Assembly: GCA_946061315.1 (NCBI GenBank)
Contig: CAMGRB010000059.1
Coordinates: 1-7,760 of the forward strand
Direction of reading: 5' to 3'
DNA length: 7,760 bases
DNA from: an uncultured Clostridia bacterium
GTDB taxonomy: Bacteria > Bacillota > Clostridia > Oscillospirales > CAG-272
A program made the position numbers and the translations under genes. Position 1 is the first letter of the stretch. The number at the start of each line of letters is the position of its first letter. Of the stretch, positions 1-5,581 are shown piece after piece. The notes beneath the pieces were generated by a model. That model ran no database searches. It saw only the letters and a list, made by a program, of their open reading frames with translations, and was not told the DNA's origin.

Positions 1-708
1 ATATACTCTCAACGCGCCGAGGTATTAAACGGTGCCGACCTTAAATCGAAGATAGAAAATATGATAAGATCGACCGTATCCGATGCGGTCGAGGCTCATA
101 CGCTCGGCGAGAGGGAGCATTGGGATATTGAAGGGCTCAAGCAGAAATATATGGGGCTTCTTTGCACCGAGGACGATTTCAAGGAAGGAAAGCTTGACAG
201 GCACGAGATAGAAAATACTCTTACCGAGCGTGCAATATCGCTCTGGAACAGTAAGGATGAACTTTTCGGCGAGCAGGTTGCAAGGGAAGTTGAAAGAGTA
301 ATTCTTTTGCGCAACGTTGACGAGAAGTGGATGGATCACCTCGAGGCAATGGACGATTTGCGCGAGAGCATAGGGCTTCAAGCGTACGCACAGAGAGATC
401 CGTTAAACGAATATAAGATAGCTGGCGCCGACCTCTTTGACGAAATGGTCCTTTCGATAAGGGACGATACGGTAAGAGGAATCCTTTCGGCAATGCCAAA
501 AGCACAGCCCATAAAGAGAGTACAGATAGCAAAGCCGAGCGAGGAGGGCTTTATGAATTTCGGGGCAAGGAAAAAGGTGTCCCGTCCCGCGTCCCCGTCG
601 CCCGTCAGGGTAGATAACAAGGTCGGCAGGAACGACCCGTGCCCGTGCGGAAGCGGCAAAAAATATAAGAAGTGTTGCGGGGCGCCCACCTCTCAAAGCG
701 GAGAATAA
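1..708 (+). CDS. secA: SecA preprotein translocase ATPase, C-terminal 235 residues (5' end outside the window)
   Basis: The reading frame is open from base 1 to the stop at 706-708, so this is the 3' part of a gene that begins upstream. SecA is the cytoplasmic ATPase that pushes unfolded preproteins through SecYEG. The fragment covers the helical scaffold/wing end of the protein. The hallmark stretch [17 protein letters not shown] followed by QRDPLNEYK begins at fragment residue 110. A low-complexity Ser/Pro/Lys linker follows. The C-terminus is the SEC-C zinc motif [13 protein letters not shown], with cysteines at fragment residues 214, 216, 225 and 226, which in the family binds zinc and contacts lipid or SecB-like partners. 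Full-length SecA is usually 800-950 residues, so roughly three quarters is missing on the left. The next gene starts one base after the stop, which suggests co-transcription. The internal ATG at 61 is not the true start. Confidence 0.98.
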   Translation: MYSQRAEVLNGADLKSKIENMIRSTVSDAVEAHTLGEREHWDIEGLKQKYMGLLCTEDDFKEGKLDRHEIENTLTERAISLWNSKDELFGEQVAREVERVILLRNVDEKWMDHLEAMDDLRESIGLQAYAQRDPLNEYKIAGADLFDEMVLSIRDDTVRGILSAMPKAQPIKRVQIAKPSEEGFMNFGARKKVSRPASPSPVRVDNKVGRNDPCPCGSGKKYKKCCGAPTSQSGE

Positions 709-709
709 G

Positions 710-1342
710 ATGGGCTTCGGAGTTCTTTTTATCGGATTTTTTCTTGCATATGCAGGCTCGTTTACGCCGCTTGCGGTATTTACCTACATTTTAGGTACGG
801 GAGTTATCCTTTATTCGCTCAAAAAACTCATATTTGAAAACAAGTTGTTTCTTTGCTCGGCAATACTTGCCGTGTTGCTTGAGCTTGTGAGTATGGCGTA
901 CCTTATAATGTACGTTTTCGGCTTTCACGGCGTTAAAATCTTCAATATTCTGCTTACCGTTCAGAGCATACTCGCAACCGTACTTGCCGCATCGCTCTCG
1001 GCTGCAATTATTGTAATTTCAAAAAGCCTTGCGCTCACGAAAATACAGGCGAAATCAACGGTAGATATTGCATTTATAGCACTCTACCTTGTTTCTTCGC
1101 TCATACTTTCGTTTGTAAAATCCGAAGCTGTTCTTGCGCGCCTCGGTCTTGTTTCATTCATACTTAAAATACTTTACGTTGCGCTTTCGCTTTTTGTGAT
1201 ATTCAACTGCTATATGAGGATATGTTATGAGGGCGACGAGAATATGCAGGGTAAAAATTCATTCGCTCCTTTCCGTTATCTCAACGATAAATTAAACGAC
1301 GCTATGGATAAAGGAAAAGATAAGAAAGGGAAGAAAAAATGA
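710..1342 (+). CDS. Uncharacterised six-TM membrane protein downstream of secA
   Basis: I do not recognise a named family. The 210-residue product is mostly hydrophobic. Likely membrane segments are near residues 3-16, 19-37, 46-70, 77-104, 118-137 and 146-167. A short hydrophilic C-terminus follows, ending in a lysine-rich tail (KGKDKKGKKK) that should lie in the cytoplasm by the positive-inside rule. The ATG at 710 is one base after the secA stop, with a GGAG at about 700-703, so it is probably translated in the same operon. Its own stop overlaps the start of the next gene (ATGA), a sign of translational coupling, and that neighbour is also a polytopic membrane protein. No catalytic motif is visible. 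A role linked to secretion is suggested only by position. Confidence 0.85.
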   Translation: MGFGVLFIGFFLAYAGSFTPLAVFTYILGTGVILYSLKKLIFENKLFLCSAILAVLLELVSMAYLIMYVFGFHGVKIFNILLTVQSILATVLAASLSAAIIVISKSLALTKIQAKSTVDIAFIALYLVSSLILSFVKSEAVLARLGLVSFILKILYVALSLFVIFNCYMRICYEGDENMQGKNSFAPFRYLNDKLNDAMDKGKDKKGKKK

Positions 1343-2655
1343 AAAAGCGGTATTTTGTACTTGCCTCGATATTTCTGTTTAATCCCGTAGTAAGTATAGT
1401 CGACGTTTTGCCCGATTTTTTTGCATATCTTTTTCTTATGATGGCACTCTCGAAGGCAAAATATCTTTTTGACAACGTTGGCGACGCATACGACGCTCTT
1501 AAAAAGATGCTTACGATATCGTTTTTTAAGACCGTATGTATGTTTCTTCTCCCGTTTGTTGACGAAACGATGGCGCTTGTTTTCTCGTTCACGTTCGGAC
1601 TTGTTGAAATAATATACGCAATACCCGCATTTACAAAGCTTTTCGATTCGTTGTCATATGCTTCTTTAAGGGACGTCGGGGAGGGCACGCTTGTAAAGAA
1701 CAGCGACAAGGTAAAGAGAGTAACGGTAGTGTTTTTCATAACGAAAACGGTGCTTGCTTCCTTGCCCGACGCAACGGCGCTTTCGCTCAACGATATAGGG
1801 GAAATGACGCTTATTGAATTTCGCCCGATGCTCTTTGTTCTGTCGTCGTTTTTCTCCGTTATTTTCGGCATAATATGGCTTGTTATCTGGATCAGATATT
1901 TTTCGGGATTTTTCAAAAACGGAACTTTTTCCGATAAGATAAACGATGAGTTTTGCGAGAAAATACTACCCAAAAAAGCGATGCTTGCGTCCAAGGATTT
2001 CATAACGGCGCTCTTTATTGTGGCGGCGGGCGGATTTTTCATTCTGGATTTTTCTCTGCTCAACGTAAACGTGATAAACGACGGTGTGTTTTCCATTGTC
2101 GCTTCGCTTGCGCTTTTGTTCCTTCTTAAGCGGAAGAGAATTAAGACAGGACCCTTGCTTTACTCGTTTTTCGGGGTATCGCTTTTACATATTGTTTTCA
2201 GCGTTCTTGAAACCGTGTTCACCATAAAATATTTCGATAAATACGATATAAAAAGCATGATGACCAATTCGGACGCCGAGGATATGTACCTTCGCGTCGA
2301 GTTGTTCGCCGTTCTTTCATCGGTCGCCCTTGTCTTTGCGGTCGTTTTGATACTCCTGCTTGTAAGGAAATATTCGCTCGTCGCCGTAAAAGAGAACCGT
2401 GAGTTCTTTTCTGAACACAGGATAGATGATTTTTCAAAAGAATACGCTTTACAACTCAATAAAAAGTCAATTCTCACACTCGTCTGGACGCTTGTTGCCG
2501 CAGGATTTTATATCTTTTACGTGTTCTCAAAAATGTATTACGATTTCTTAATAGTTGTAAATCCGATAACGGAAATTGTATTTGCAATATCCTTTGCAAC
2601 CACACTCAACTTTACTTCCGATAACGTATATAAAACCATAGAAAAATACTCGTAA
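1339..2655 (+). CDS. Uncharacterised polytopic membrane protein, 438 residues
   Basis: The product has about ten or eleven hydrophobic segments (roughly residues 6-37, 60-73, 78-97, 127-141, 163-188, 221-240, 249-263, 271-297, 318-343, 376-397 and 403-422). They are separated by short charged loops, and a larger hydrophilic stretch lies near 345-375. Near the N-terminus is the segment FNPVVSIVDVLPDFFAYL, with a Pro and two acidic residues inside a membrane region, which could be a conserved family signature. The start codon lies within the stop of the preceding gene (ATGA overlap), and the A/G-rich run AAAGGGAAG just upstream can serve as the ribosome binding site. The pair probably forms one operon with secA. 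No transporter or enzyme motif is evident and I assign no function. A 264-codon frame on the opposite strand is only its shadow. Confidence 0.85.
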   Translation: MKKRYFVLASIFLFNPVVSIVDVLPDFFAYLFLMMALSKAKYLFDNVGDAYDALKKMLTISFFKTVCMFLLPFVDETMALVFSFTFGLVEIIYAIPAFTKLFDSLSYASLRDVGEGTLVKNSDKVKRVTVVFFITKTVLASLPDATALSLNDIGEMTLIEFRPMLFVLSSFFSVIFGIIWLVIWIRYFSGFFKNGTFSDKINDEFCEKILPKKAMLASKDFITALFIVAAGGFFILDFSLLNVNVINDGVFSIVASLALLFLLKRKRIKTGPLLYSFFGVSLLHIVFSVLETVFTIKYFDKYDIKSMMTNSDAEDMYLRVELFAVLSSVALVFAVVLILLLVRKYSLVAVKENREFFSEHRIDDFSKEYALQLNKKSILTLVWTLVAAGFYIFYVFSKMYYDFLIVVNPITEIVFAISFATTLNFTSDNVYKTIEKYS

Positions 2656-2725
2656 AAGCATAATTATCGACACGTCAAGGCACTTTTTACGAAATAAAGT
2701 AAAAAATCATAAAGGAGAAATAAAG

Positions 2726-3265
2726 ATGTCAAAAAAGGTTATAATCATCTCCTCGTCACCGAGGAAAAACGGAAATTCAGACACTCTCGCGGCAGAATTT
2801 GAAAAAGGAGCCGTCTTTGCAGGCAACACCGTCGAGAAAATAAACGTAAGGGAGCTTGACCTTAAATTCTGTATCGGCTGCCAATACTGTCAGACCCACG
2901 GCACATGTGTGCAAAAGGACTCAATGAACGGACTGTACGAAAAAATACAGAACGCCGACGTTATCGTTTTTGCAACCCCCGTCTATTATTACGCCGTGTC
3001 GGGACAACTCAAAACCTTCCTCGATAGATTAAATCCGCTTTATCCGAGAGATAACAAGTTCAAGGACGTATATCTTTTAGCCTCTGCCGCAGATGAGATC
3101 GAACATACTTTTGACGGGGCAGTAAAGGATATAAACGGCTGGATAGAGTGCTTTGACGGCGTACGCTTGGCAGGTACGGTCTTTGCTTACGGAGTTAACG
3201 GAGTAAAGGATATACAGGGCAGAAAAGAGCTAAAAGAAGCGTACGATATGGGGCGCTCCGTCTGA
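2726..3265 (+). CDS. Flavodoxin-fold NAD(P)H-dependent FMN reductase / iron-sulfur flavoprotein-like
   Basis: The 179-residue product has the fold signature of NADPH-dependent FMN reductases. A beta strand leads into SSPRKNGNS (residues 10-18), the FMN-phosphate loop, and ATPVYYYAVSGQLKTFLDR (83-101) is the second flavin-contact region. Between them, cysteines 49, 52, 55 and 61 form CX2CX2CX5C. This fits the compact CX2CX2CX4-7C motif that holds the 4Fe-4S cluster in archaeal and clostridial iron-sulfur flavoproteins (Isf). Expected activity is electron transfer to or from FMN in the cytoplasm; the physiological partner is unknown. A clear AAAGGAG lies just upstream of the ATG at 2726. The 70-bp gap to the previous gene and the 167-bp gap to the tRNA suggest a separate unit, but I see no convincing promoter. 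The cysteines may instead serve a redox or structural role without a cluster. Confidence 0.9.
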   Translation: MSKKVIIISSSPRKNGNSDTLAAEFEKGAVFAGNTVEKINVRELDLKFCIGCQYCQTHGTCVQKDSMNGLYEKIQNADVIVFATPVYYYAVSGQLKTFLDRLNPLYPRDNKFKDVYLLASAADEIEHTFDGAVKDINGWIECFDGVRLAGTVFAYGVNGVKDIQGRKELKEAYDMGRSV

Positions 3266-3371
3266 AACCGAAATACCGAAGCCAAATAAAGTGCTTTAAG
3301 GCTCAAAAATACATATTTACATCGGACGTAAATACCTATAAAATAATTTTTCACAATTTTGAAAAAAGGTA

Positions 3372-3400
3372 TTGACAAACGGGTGGCAAATGTGTAAAAT
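3372..3400 (+). promoter_or_regulatory. Sigma-A type promoter of the tRNA gene
   Basis: A perfect -35 box TTGACA (3372-3377) and a TAAAAT -10 box (3395-3400) are separated by 17 bases. Transcription should begin near 3407, about 26 bases before the mature tRNA 5' end at 3433. This is one of two near-consensus promoters in the window and fits a stable RNA gene. Confidence 0.85.
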
Positions 3401-3432
3401 ATAAATCGTGACACGCAAAAGCGGTCGCAAAA

Positions 3433-3509
3433 GGACCAGTAGCTCAGTTGGTTAGAGCTACCGGCTCATAACCGGTCGGTCCGGGGTTCGAGTCCCTGCT
3501 GGTCCACCA
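3433..3509 (+). tRNA. tRNA with CAU anticodon (tRNA-Met elongator, or tRNA-Ile2 if lysidine-modified)
   Basis: A complete 77-nt cloverleaf with encoded CCA is visible. The acceptor stem GGACCAG (3433-3439) pairs with CTGGTCC (3499-3505), followed by ACCA. The D arm contains AGCTCAGTTGGTTAGAGCT. The anticodon stem ACCGG/CCGGT encloses CTCATAA, with anticodon CAT at 3467-3469. The variable loop is CGGTC, and the T arm CGGGG-TTCGAGT-CCCTG has one G-U pair. It is not an initiator, because the first acceptor pair is G-C rather than the C-A mismatch and the anticodon stem lacks the three consecutive G-C pairs. By sequence alone I cannot separate elongator Met from the Ile2 isoacceptor read by TilS. 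The 3' end from 3491 is duplicated downstream, which marks it as a probable integration target. Confidence 0.95.
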
Positions 3510-3573
3510 AAACAAAAGAGCACCTTCGGGTGCTCTTTTGTTTTGATAGAAATCTTCACGCAGGGACTCGAAC
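3486..3573. repeat. Inverted copy of the tRNA T-arm inside the repeat unit
   Basis: GTTCGAGTCCCTGC in the tRNA (3486-3499) reappears in reverse complement at 3560-3573, and again in unit 2 at 3797-3810. The two 14-nt arms lie outside the 16-bp terminator stem, so the terminator sits within a larger nested inverted repeat. A further short inverted match (GTGGACC, 3580-3586) corresponds to GGTCCAC of the acceptor end. The inverted copy is not a second tRNA, because its neighbouring bases do not form a T stem. Confidence 0.8.
3509..3544 (+). terminator. Intrinsic terminator of the tRNA, 16-bp stem with UUCG tetraloop
   Basis: Left arm 3509-3524 (AAAACAAAAGAGCACC) and right arm 3529-3544 are perfect complements around a C(UUCG)G tetraloop. 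The right arm ends in TTTTGTTTT, which supplies the U tract. The A-rich 5' foot means the hairpin could also act on the opposite strand. It starts on the last base of the tRNA. Confidence 0.93.
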
Positions 3574-3629
3574 GAGCACGTGGACCCCCAAAACTCGCAC
3601 ACTCGTTTCGGGGAACCCCTACGCGTTAA

Positions 3630-3654
3630 AAAAACAACTCGGGGAGTTGTTTTT
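3630..3654. terminator. A/T-footed hairpin in unit 1 (copy in unit 2 at 3867-3891)
   Basis: AAAAACAACTC (3630-3640) pairs perfectly with GAGTTGTTTTT (3644-3654) around a GGG loop. The A tract on one side and the T tract on the other make it a possible terminator in either direction. No gene reads into it from the right, so its purpose is unclear. Confidence 0.6.
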
Positions 3655-3667
3655 AGCGATGACCGAA

Positions 3668-3719
3668 GGCTTTTGCAAGGCACAAGGAAAAAATGCGCAC
3701 AAATTGCCTTGCAAAAGTC
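3668..3719. repeat. 15-bp inverted repeat with a 22-nt loop in unit 1 (copy in unit 2 at 3905-3956)
   Basis: Arms 3668-3682 and 3705-3719 (core CTTTTGCAAGGCA / TGCCTTGCAAAAG) form a 15-bp stem with one G-U pair in unit 1. In unit 2 the G of that pair is A, giving a fully Watson-Crick stem. The other five differences between the units fall in the loop, or outside all stems. Confidence 0.8.
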
Positions 3720-3745
3720 AAGAGCGCAGTCCCTGCTGGTCCACC

Positions 3746-3781
3746 AAAACAAAAGAGCACCTTCGGGTGCTCTTTTGTTTT
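3746..3781 (+). terminator. Second copy of the tRNA terminator, in repeat unit 2
   Basis: This is identical to the hairpin at 3509-3544, including the UUCG loop. It is preceded by the 3' end of a tRNA (3728-3746) but by no tRNA body, so it is a duplicate and not the end of a second gene. It would back up termination of tRNA readthrough. Confidence 0.88.
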
Positions 3782-3979
3782 GATAGAAATCTTCACGCAG
3801 GGACTCGAACGAGCACGTGGACCCCCAAAACTCGCACACTCGTTTCGGGGAACCCCTACGCGTTAAAAAAACAACTCGGGGAGTTGTTTTTAGCGATGAC
3901 CGAAGACTTTTGCAAGGCATAAAGAAAAAATATGCACAAATTGCCTTGCAAAAGTCAAGAGCGTAGTCCCTGCCGGTAA

Positions 3980-4026
3980 TGATAAAACAAAGCCGAGCAC
4001 TTTTAGTGTTCGGCTTTGTTTTATCA
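3980..4026 (+). terminator. Strong terminator-like hairpin after the repeat array
   Basis: Left arm 3980-4000 and right arm 4006-4026 pair over 21 positions with one G-U, around the loop TTTTA. The sequence (AAACAAAGCCGAGCAC / GTGTTCGGCTTTGTTTT) resembles the tRNA terminator in design but is a distinct sequence. It directly follows the degenerate third core AGTCCCTGCCGGT. It may have been the terminator of whatever stood next to the tRNA before the duplications. Confidence 0.85.
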
Positions 4027-4214
4027 GCTAAATTTGCGTATCGCAAACTAAATTGAGCAATCCAGGTTAAATTTCAAACGGCGGGACGGTCAAGACCGTC
4101 CCCTACTAAATCGGCTACGCCGGCTAAAATGCAAATTTAATTTAGCTTTATGAAATAAAATTTAGCTATGGAGCAAAGCGGAATAATTTAGCTATCACGA
4201 AGTGATAATTTAGC
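4027..4214. repeat. Intergenic array of short hairpins separated by AATTTAGC motifs
   Basis: AATTTAGC occurs at 4139-4146, 4159-4166, 4185-4192 and 4207-4214. Between copies lie small palindromes such as TTTAT-GAA-ATAAA and TATCAC-GAA-GTGATA; the one between the second and third copies is only weakly paired. The same pattern appears in reverse at 4027-4054 (GCTAAATT, hairpin TTTGCG-TAT-CGCAAA, CTAAATT) and around 4107-4127 (CTAAAT, CGGC-TAC-GCCG, GCTAAAA). The spacer hairpins differ in sequence while the flanking motif is kept. No coding frame is credible here. Confidence 0.75.
4083..4102. repeat. GC-rich palindrome GGGACGGTC-AA-GACCGTCCC
   Basis: A perfect 9-bp inverted repeat lies in otherwise A/T-rich spacer (effectively 8 bp with a 4-nt loop). 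It resembles the REP-like palindromic units that occur in many copies in clostridial genomes. That comparison is from memory and unverified. Confidence 0.6.
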
Positions 4215-4262
4215 CTTGCGTTTTTCCTTCCGCCGTTTTGTATGGCGTCCGTTTCAAAGGCG

Positions 4263-4297
4263 GCAGAGAAGCCCTTTGAGTTATTTCTGCTTTTTTT
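4263..4297 (+). terminator. Probable intrinsic terminator upstream of the integrase promoter
   Basis: GCAGAGA (4263-4269) pairs with TTTCTGC (4284-4290), seven pairs with one G-U, followed at once by seven T residues (4291-4297). The alternative stem TCAAAGG / CCTTTGA overlaps the same stretch. It would isolate the integrase transcript from upstream transcription. Confidence 0.55.
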
Positions 4298-4303
4298 ACG
4301 TAA

Positions 4304-4332
4304 TTGAATGATTGAAAATTCTAATGTATAAT
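4304..4332 (+). promoter_or_regulatory. Promoter for the integrase leader
   Basis: TTGAAT (4304-4309) and a perfect TATAAT (4327-4332) are separated by 17 bases. The start site would be near 4339, leaving a leader of about 95 nt before the integrase ATG. That leader contains an orphan Shine-Dalgarno and a terminator hairpin. Confidence 0.78.
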
Positions 4333-4384
4333 GAAGAAAAGGAGGAAATAAGAATTTATTTTCAGTCAAAAAGGTATAGAATAA

Positions 4385-4415
4385 GCCGCATAGATAAAAT
4401 GCGGCATTTTTTATT
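4385..4415 (+). terminator. Attenuator-like terminator in the integrase leader
   Basis: GCCGCAT (4385-4391) and ATGCGGC (4399-4405) form a perfect 7-bp stem with a 7-nt loop, followed by ATTTTTTATT. It sits between the promoter at 4304-4332 and the integrase ribosome binding site (GGGAGGA, 4421-4427), so full-length integrase mRNA requires readthrough. Upstream at 4339-4345 is a strong AAGGAGG with no ATG, GTG or TTG at usable distance. Only an ATT at 4354 could start there, opening a 25-codon frame that crosses the hairpin and stops at 4429-4431. This hints at a leader-peptide or binding-dependent control, but could also be a remnant of a lost excisionase gene. Confidence 0.7.
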
Positions 4416-4435
4416 AAAGCGGGAGGAATAAGAAA

Positions 4436-5365
4436 ATGAAGTATAAAGAATGGTTGTGCGAGTGGCTTGAAAATTATATCAGACCGTCGTCAAAAGCAAG
4501 GACTTATACAAGGTACGTTGAAATAGTAAATCAGCATATAAACGGGGATCTGGGCGAGTATGAAATGGACGGTATTACCCCTATTATCATACAAAGATTT
4601 GTTACGCAGCTCTCAAGAAGCGGAAATCTTAAAACCGGTAAAGGACTTTCCCCCAACTCCGTAAATTCCGTTATAAACGTTGTGCAAGGCTCTCTTGAAA
4701 CCGCCAATAGAATGGGAGTTTGCAACCAAAACGCAGCCGATAAAATCAAGCGACCAAAAATAAGTGAAAAGCAGATTACGTGTTTTACCCCTGCGGAGCA
4801 GAAAAAGATTGAACAGTACATCAAAAACAAGAACGACCCCAAACTGTTTGGCATTATTCTATGTCTTTATTCAGGGTTAAGGATTGGAGAATTGCTTGCG
4901 TTAGAGTGGGCAGATGTTGATTTTACGAAAGGCGAATTGCGAGTGAACAAAACCTGCTACGACGGCAAAGACAAAGACGGTGTTTTTAAGAGAATCACAG
5001 ATATTCCTAAAACGCAATCTTCTATACGCACCATTCCATTACCGAGGCAATTTATGCCATTGCTCCGTGAAACAAAAAGAAAAAGCCACTCGATATACAT
5101 TGTATCGAATGGCAAAAAGCCTATTTCAATCAGATCATATCAGCGAATCTTCGCATTATTGCAAAAGAAAATTGAAATACCGCAGCGTGGGTTCCATTCT
5201 TTGCGACATACCTTTGCAACTCGTGCCTTGGAATGCGGAATGGATGTAAAGACCTTGTCGGAAATACTCGGTCACAAATCTCCGACCGTAACCCTGAATC
5301 GTTACGTTCACTCTCTTATGGAGCATAAGAAAGATATGATGAACAAACTCGGCAAAATACTGTAA
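4436..5365 (+). CDS. Tyrosine recombinase / phage-type integrase
   Basis: The 309-residue protein should catalyse site-specific recombination between short attachment sites through a covalent 3'-phosphotyrosine. The N-terminal 100 or so residues form the SAM-like core-binding domain (MKYKEWLCEWLENYIR onward). The catalytic domain has the full active set: Arg149 in SGLRIGELLALEW, Lys192 in the beta-hairpin PKTQSSIRTI, His254 and Arg257 in HSLRHTFATR, His280 in LGHKSPTVTLNRY, and nucleophile Tyr290. Nothing is missing, so it is probably active. It lacks a recognisable extra N-terminal AP2-like arm-binding domain, being at the short end for ICE and phage integrases. The start at 4436 has GGGAGGA eight bases upstream. 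It lies about 460 bp from the last tRNA-derived core and reads away from the tRNA, as expected when the tRNA is the attachment site. No excisionase is seen. Confidence 0.95.
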   Translation: MKYKEWLCEWLENYIRPSSKARTYTRYVEIVNQHINGDLGEYEMDGITPIIIQRFVTQLSRSGNLKTGKGLSPNSVNSVINVVQGSLETANRMGVCNQNAADKIKRPKISEKQITCFTPAEQKKIEQYIKNKNDPKLFGIILCLYSGLRIGELLALEWADVDFTKGELRVNKTCYDGKDKDGVFKRITDIPKTQSSIRTIPLPRQFMPLLRETKRKSHSIYIVSNGKKPISIRSYQRIFALLQKKIEIPQRGFHSLRHTFATRALECGMDVKTLSEILGHKSPTVTLNRYVHSLMEHKKDMMNKLGKIL

Positions 5366-5396
5366 ATATCCGCCTATTAGTGTAATAGGTGGATAT
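5366..5396. promoter_or_regulatory. 31-bp palindrome directly after the integrase stop
   Basis: Arms 5366-5379 and 5383-5396 pair at 14 positions with a single G-U, around GTG (core CCTATTAGTGTAATAGG). There is no T tract after it, so a terminator is less likely than a protein-binding site or an RNA 3'-end stabiliser. The core is repeated in inverse orientation at 5521-5536. Confidence 0.65.
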
Positions 5397-5516
5397 AAAC
5401 AAGATAATTATAGCAAAAAAAGGAACTTTAGTCAATATGTTTCTCGAATATTTTACATATTTTGCGTGAAAAAATTCATTTTTTTACCGATAAAATGGAT
5501 TATTAAGTTTCAAACA

Positions 5517-5541
5517 ACCTCCTATTACACTAATAGATGGT
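5517..5541. promoter_or_regulatory. Second, inverted copy of the palindrome upstream of the SPFH operon: candidate operator
   Basis: CCTATTACACTAATAG (5521-5536) is the reverse complement of CTATTAGTGTAATAGG at 5373-5388, sharing 16 identical bases. It is itself a palindrome with two mismatches. It ends 40 bp before the SPFH start codon, where a regulator could block initiation. A weak promoter (TTAAGT, 17 bases, TACACT at 5526-5531) would overlap it. AGTGTA/TACACT half sites recall those bound by YtrA-type GntR repressors, an analogy only. Confidence 0.5.
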
Positions 5542-5581
5542 CAAAAATATAGAAATTTTTCATCTATGGAGGACGCACAAA

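Larger units (their letters stand above)
3491..3977 (+). repeat. Tandem 237-bp direct repeat that begins inside the tRNA 3' end (two full units plus 13 nt of a third)
   Basis: Unit 1 is 3491-3727, unit 2 is 3728-3964, and a partial third start (AGTCCCTGCCGGT, with C for T at its tenth base) occupies 3965-3977. Each full unit opens with AGTCCCTGCTGGTCCACCA, the last 19 nt of the tRNA. It continues with the tRNA terminator, an inverted 14-nt T-arm copy, a second hairpin and a third long inverted repeat. By eye the two units differ at six positions, all transitions and all within the last 60 or so bases, where unit 2 is the more A/T-rich one. The ORFs crossing this region on either strand are repeats of themselves and not genes. 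Two origins are possible: serial insertion of a 237-bp att-bounded segment at the tRNA, or unequal recombination between the short AGTCCCTGC repeats. Confidence 0.93.

Noticed and set aside
1302..2096. A 264-codon frame on the - strand
   Set aside because: It lies entirely opposite the 438-residue membrane protein, with Ser/Thr/Lys-rich composition typical of an antisense shadow.
2684..2705. Terminator after the 438-residue membrane protein gene
   Set aside because: TTTTTAC/GTAAAAA is a weak A/T-only stem without a GC clamp and lies close to the next ribosome binding site.
3560..3586. A second tRNA gene on the - strand
   Set aside because: Only the T-loop side matches. The bases that should form the T stem do not pair and no cloverleaf can be drawn.
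3630..3660. Integron attC site
   Set aside because: The hairpin lacks paired R'/R'' core motifs with RYYYAAC/GTTRRRY, and the recombinase lacks an obvious IntI-specific insertion.
3530..3922. Open frames on the + strand in the repeat region
   Set aside because: They start in the terminator and repeat with the 237-bp period, with no ribosome binding site.
3491..3977. CRISPR array
   Set aside because: Units are 237 bp and nearly identical throughout, with no short repeat/variable spacer pattern and no cas genes.
3444..4046. A 200-codon open frame on the - strand with an internal repeat
   Set aside because: It runs through the tRNA, terminators and the 237-bp units. Its repetition simply reflects the DNA repeat, and there is no start context or protein-like composition.
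5537..5581. Upstream in-frame ATG as the start of the SPFH protein
   Set aside because: It has no Shine-Dalgarno and overlaps the palindrome, while the ATG at 5582 has GGAGG at normal spacing and a family-like N-terminus.
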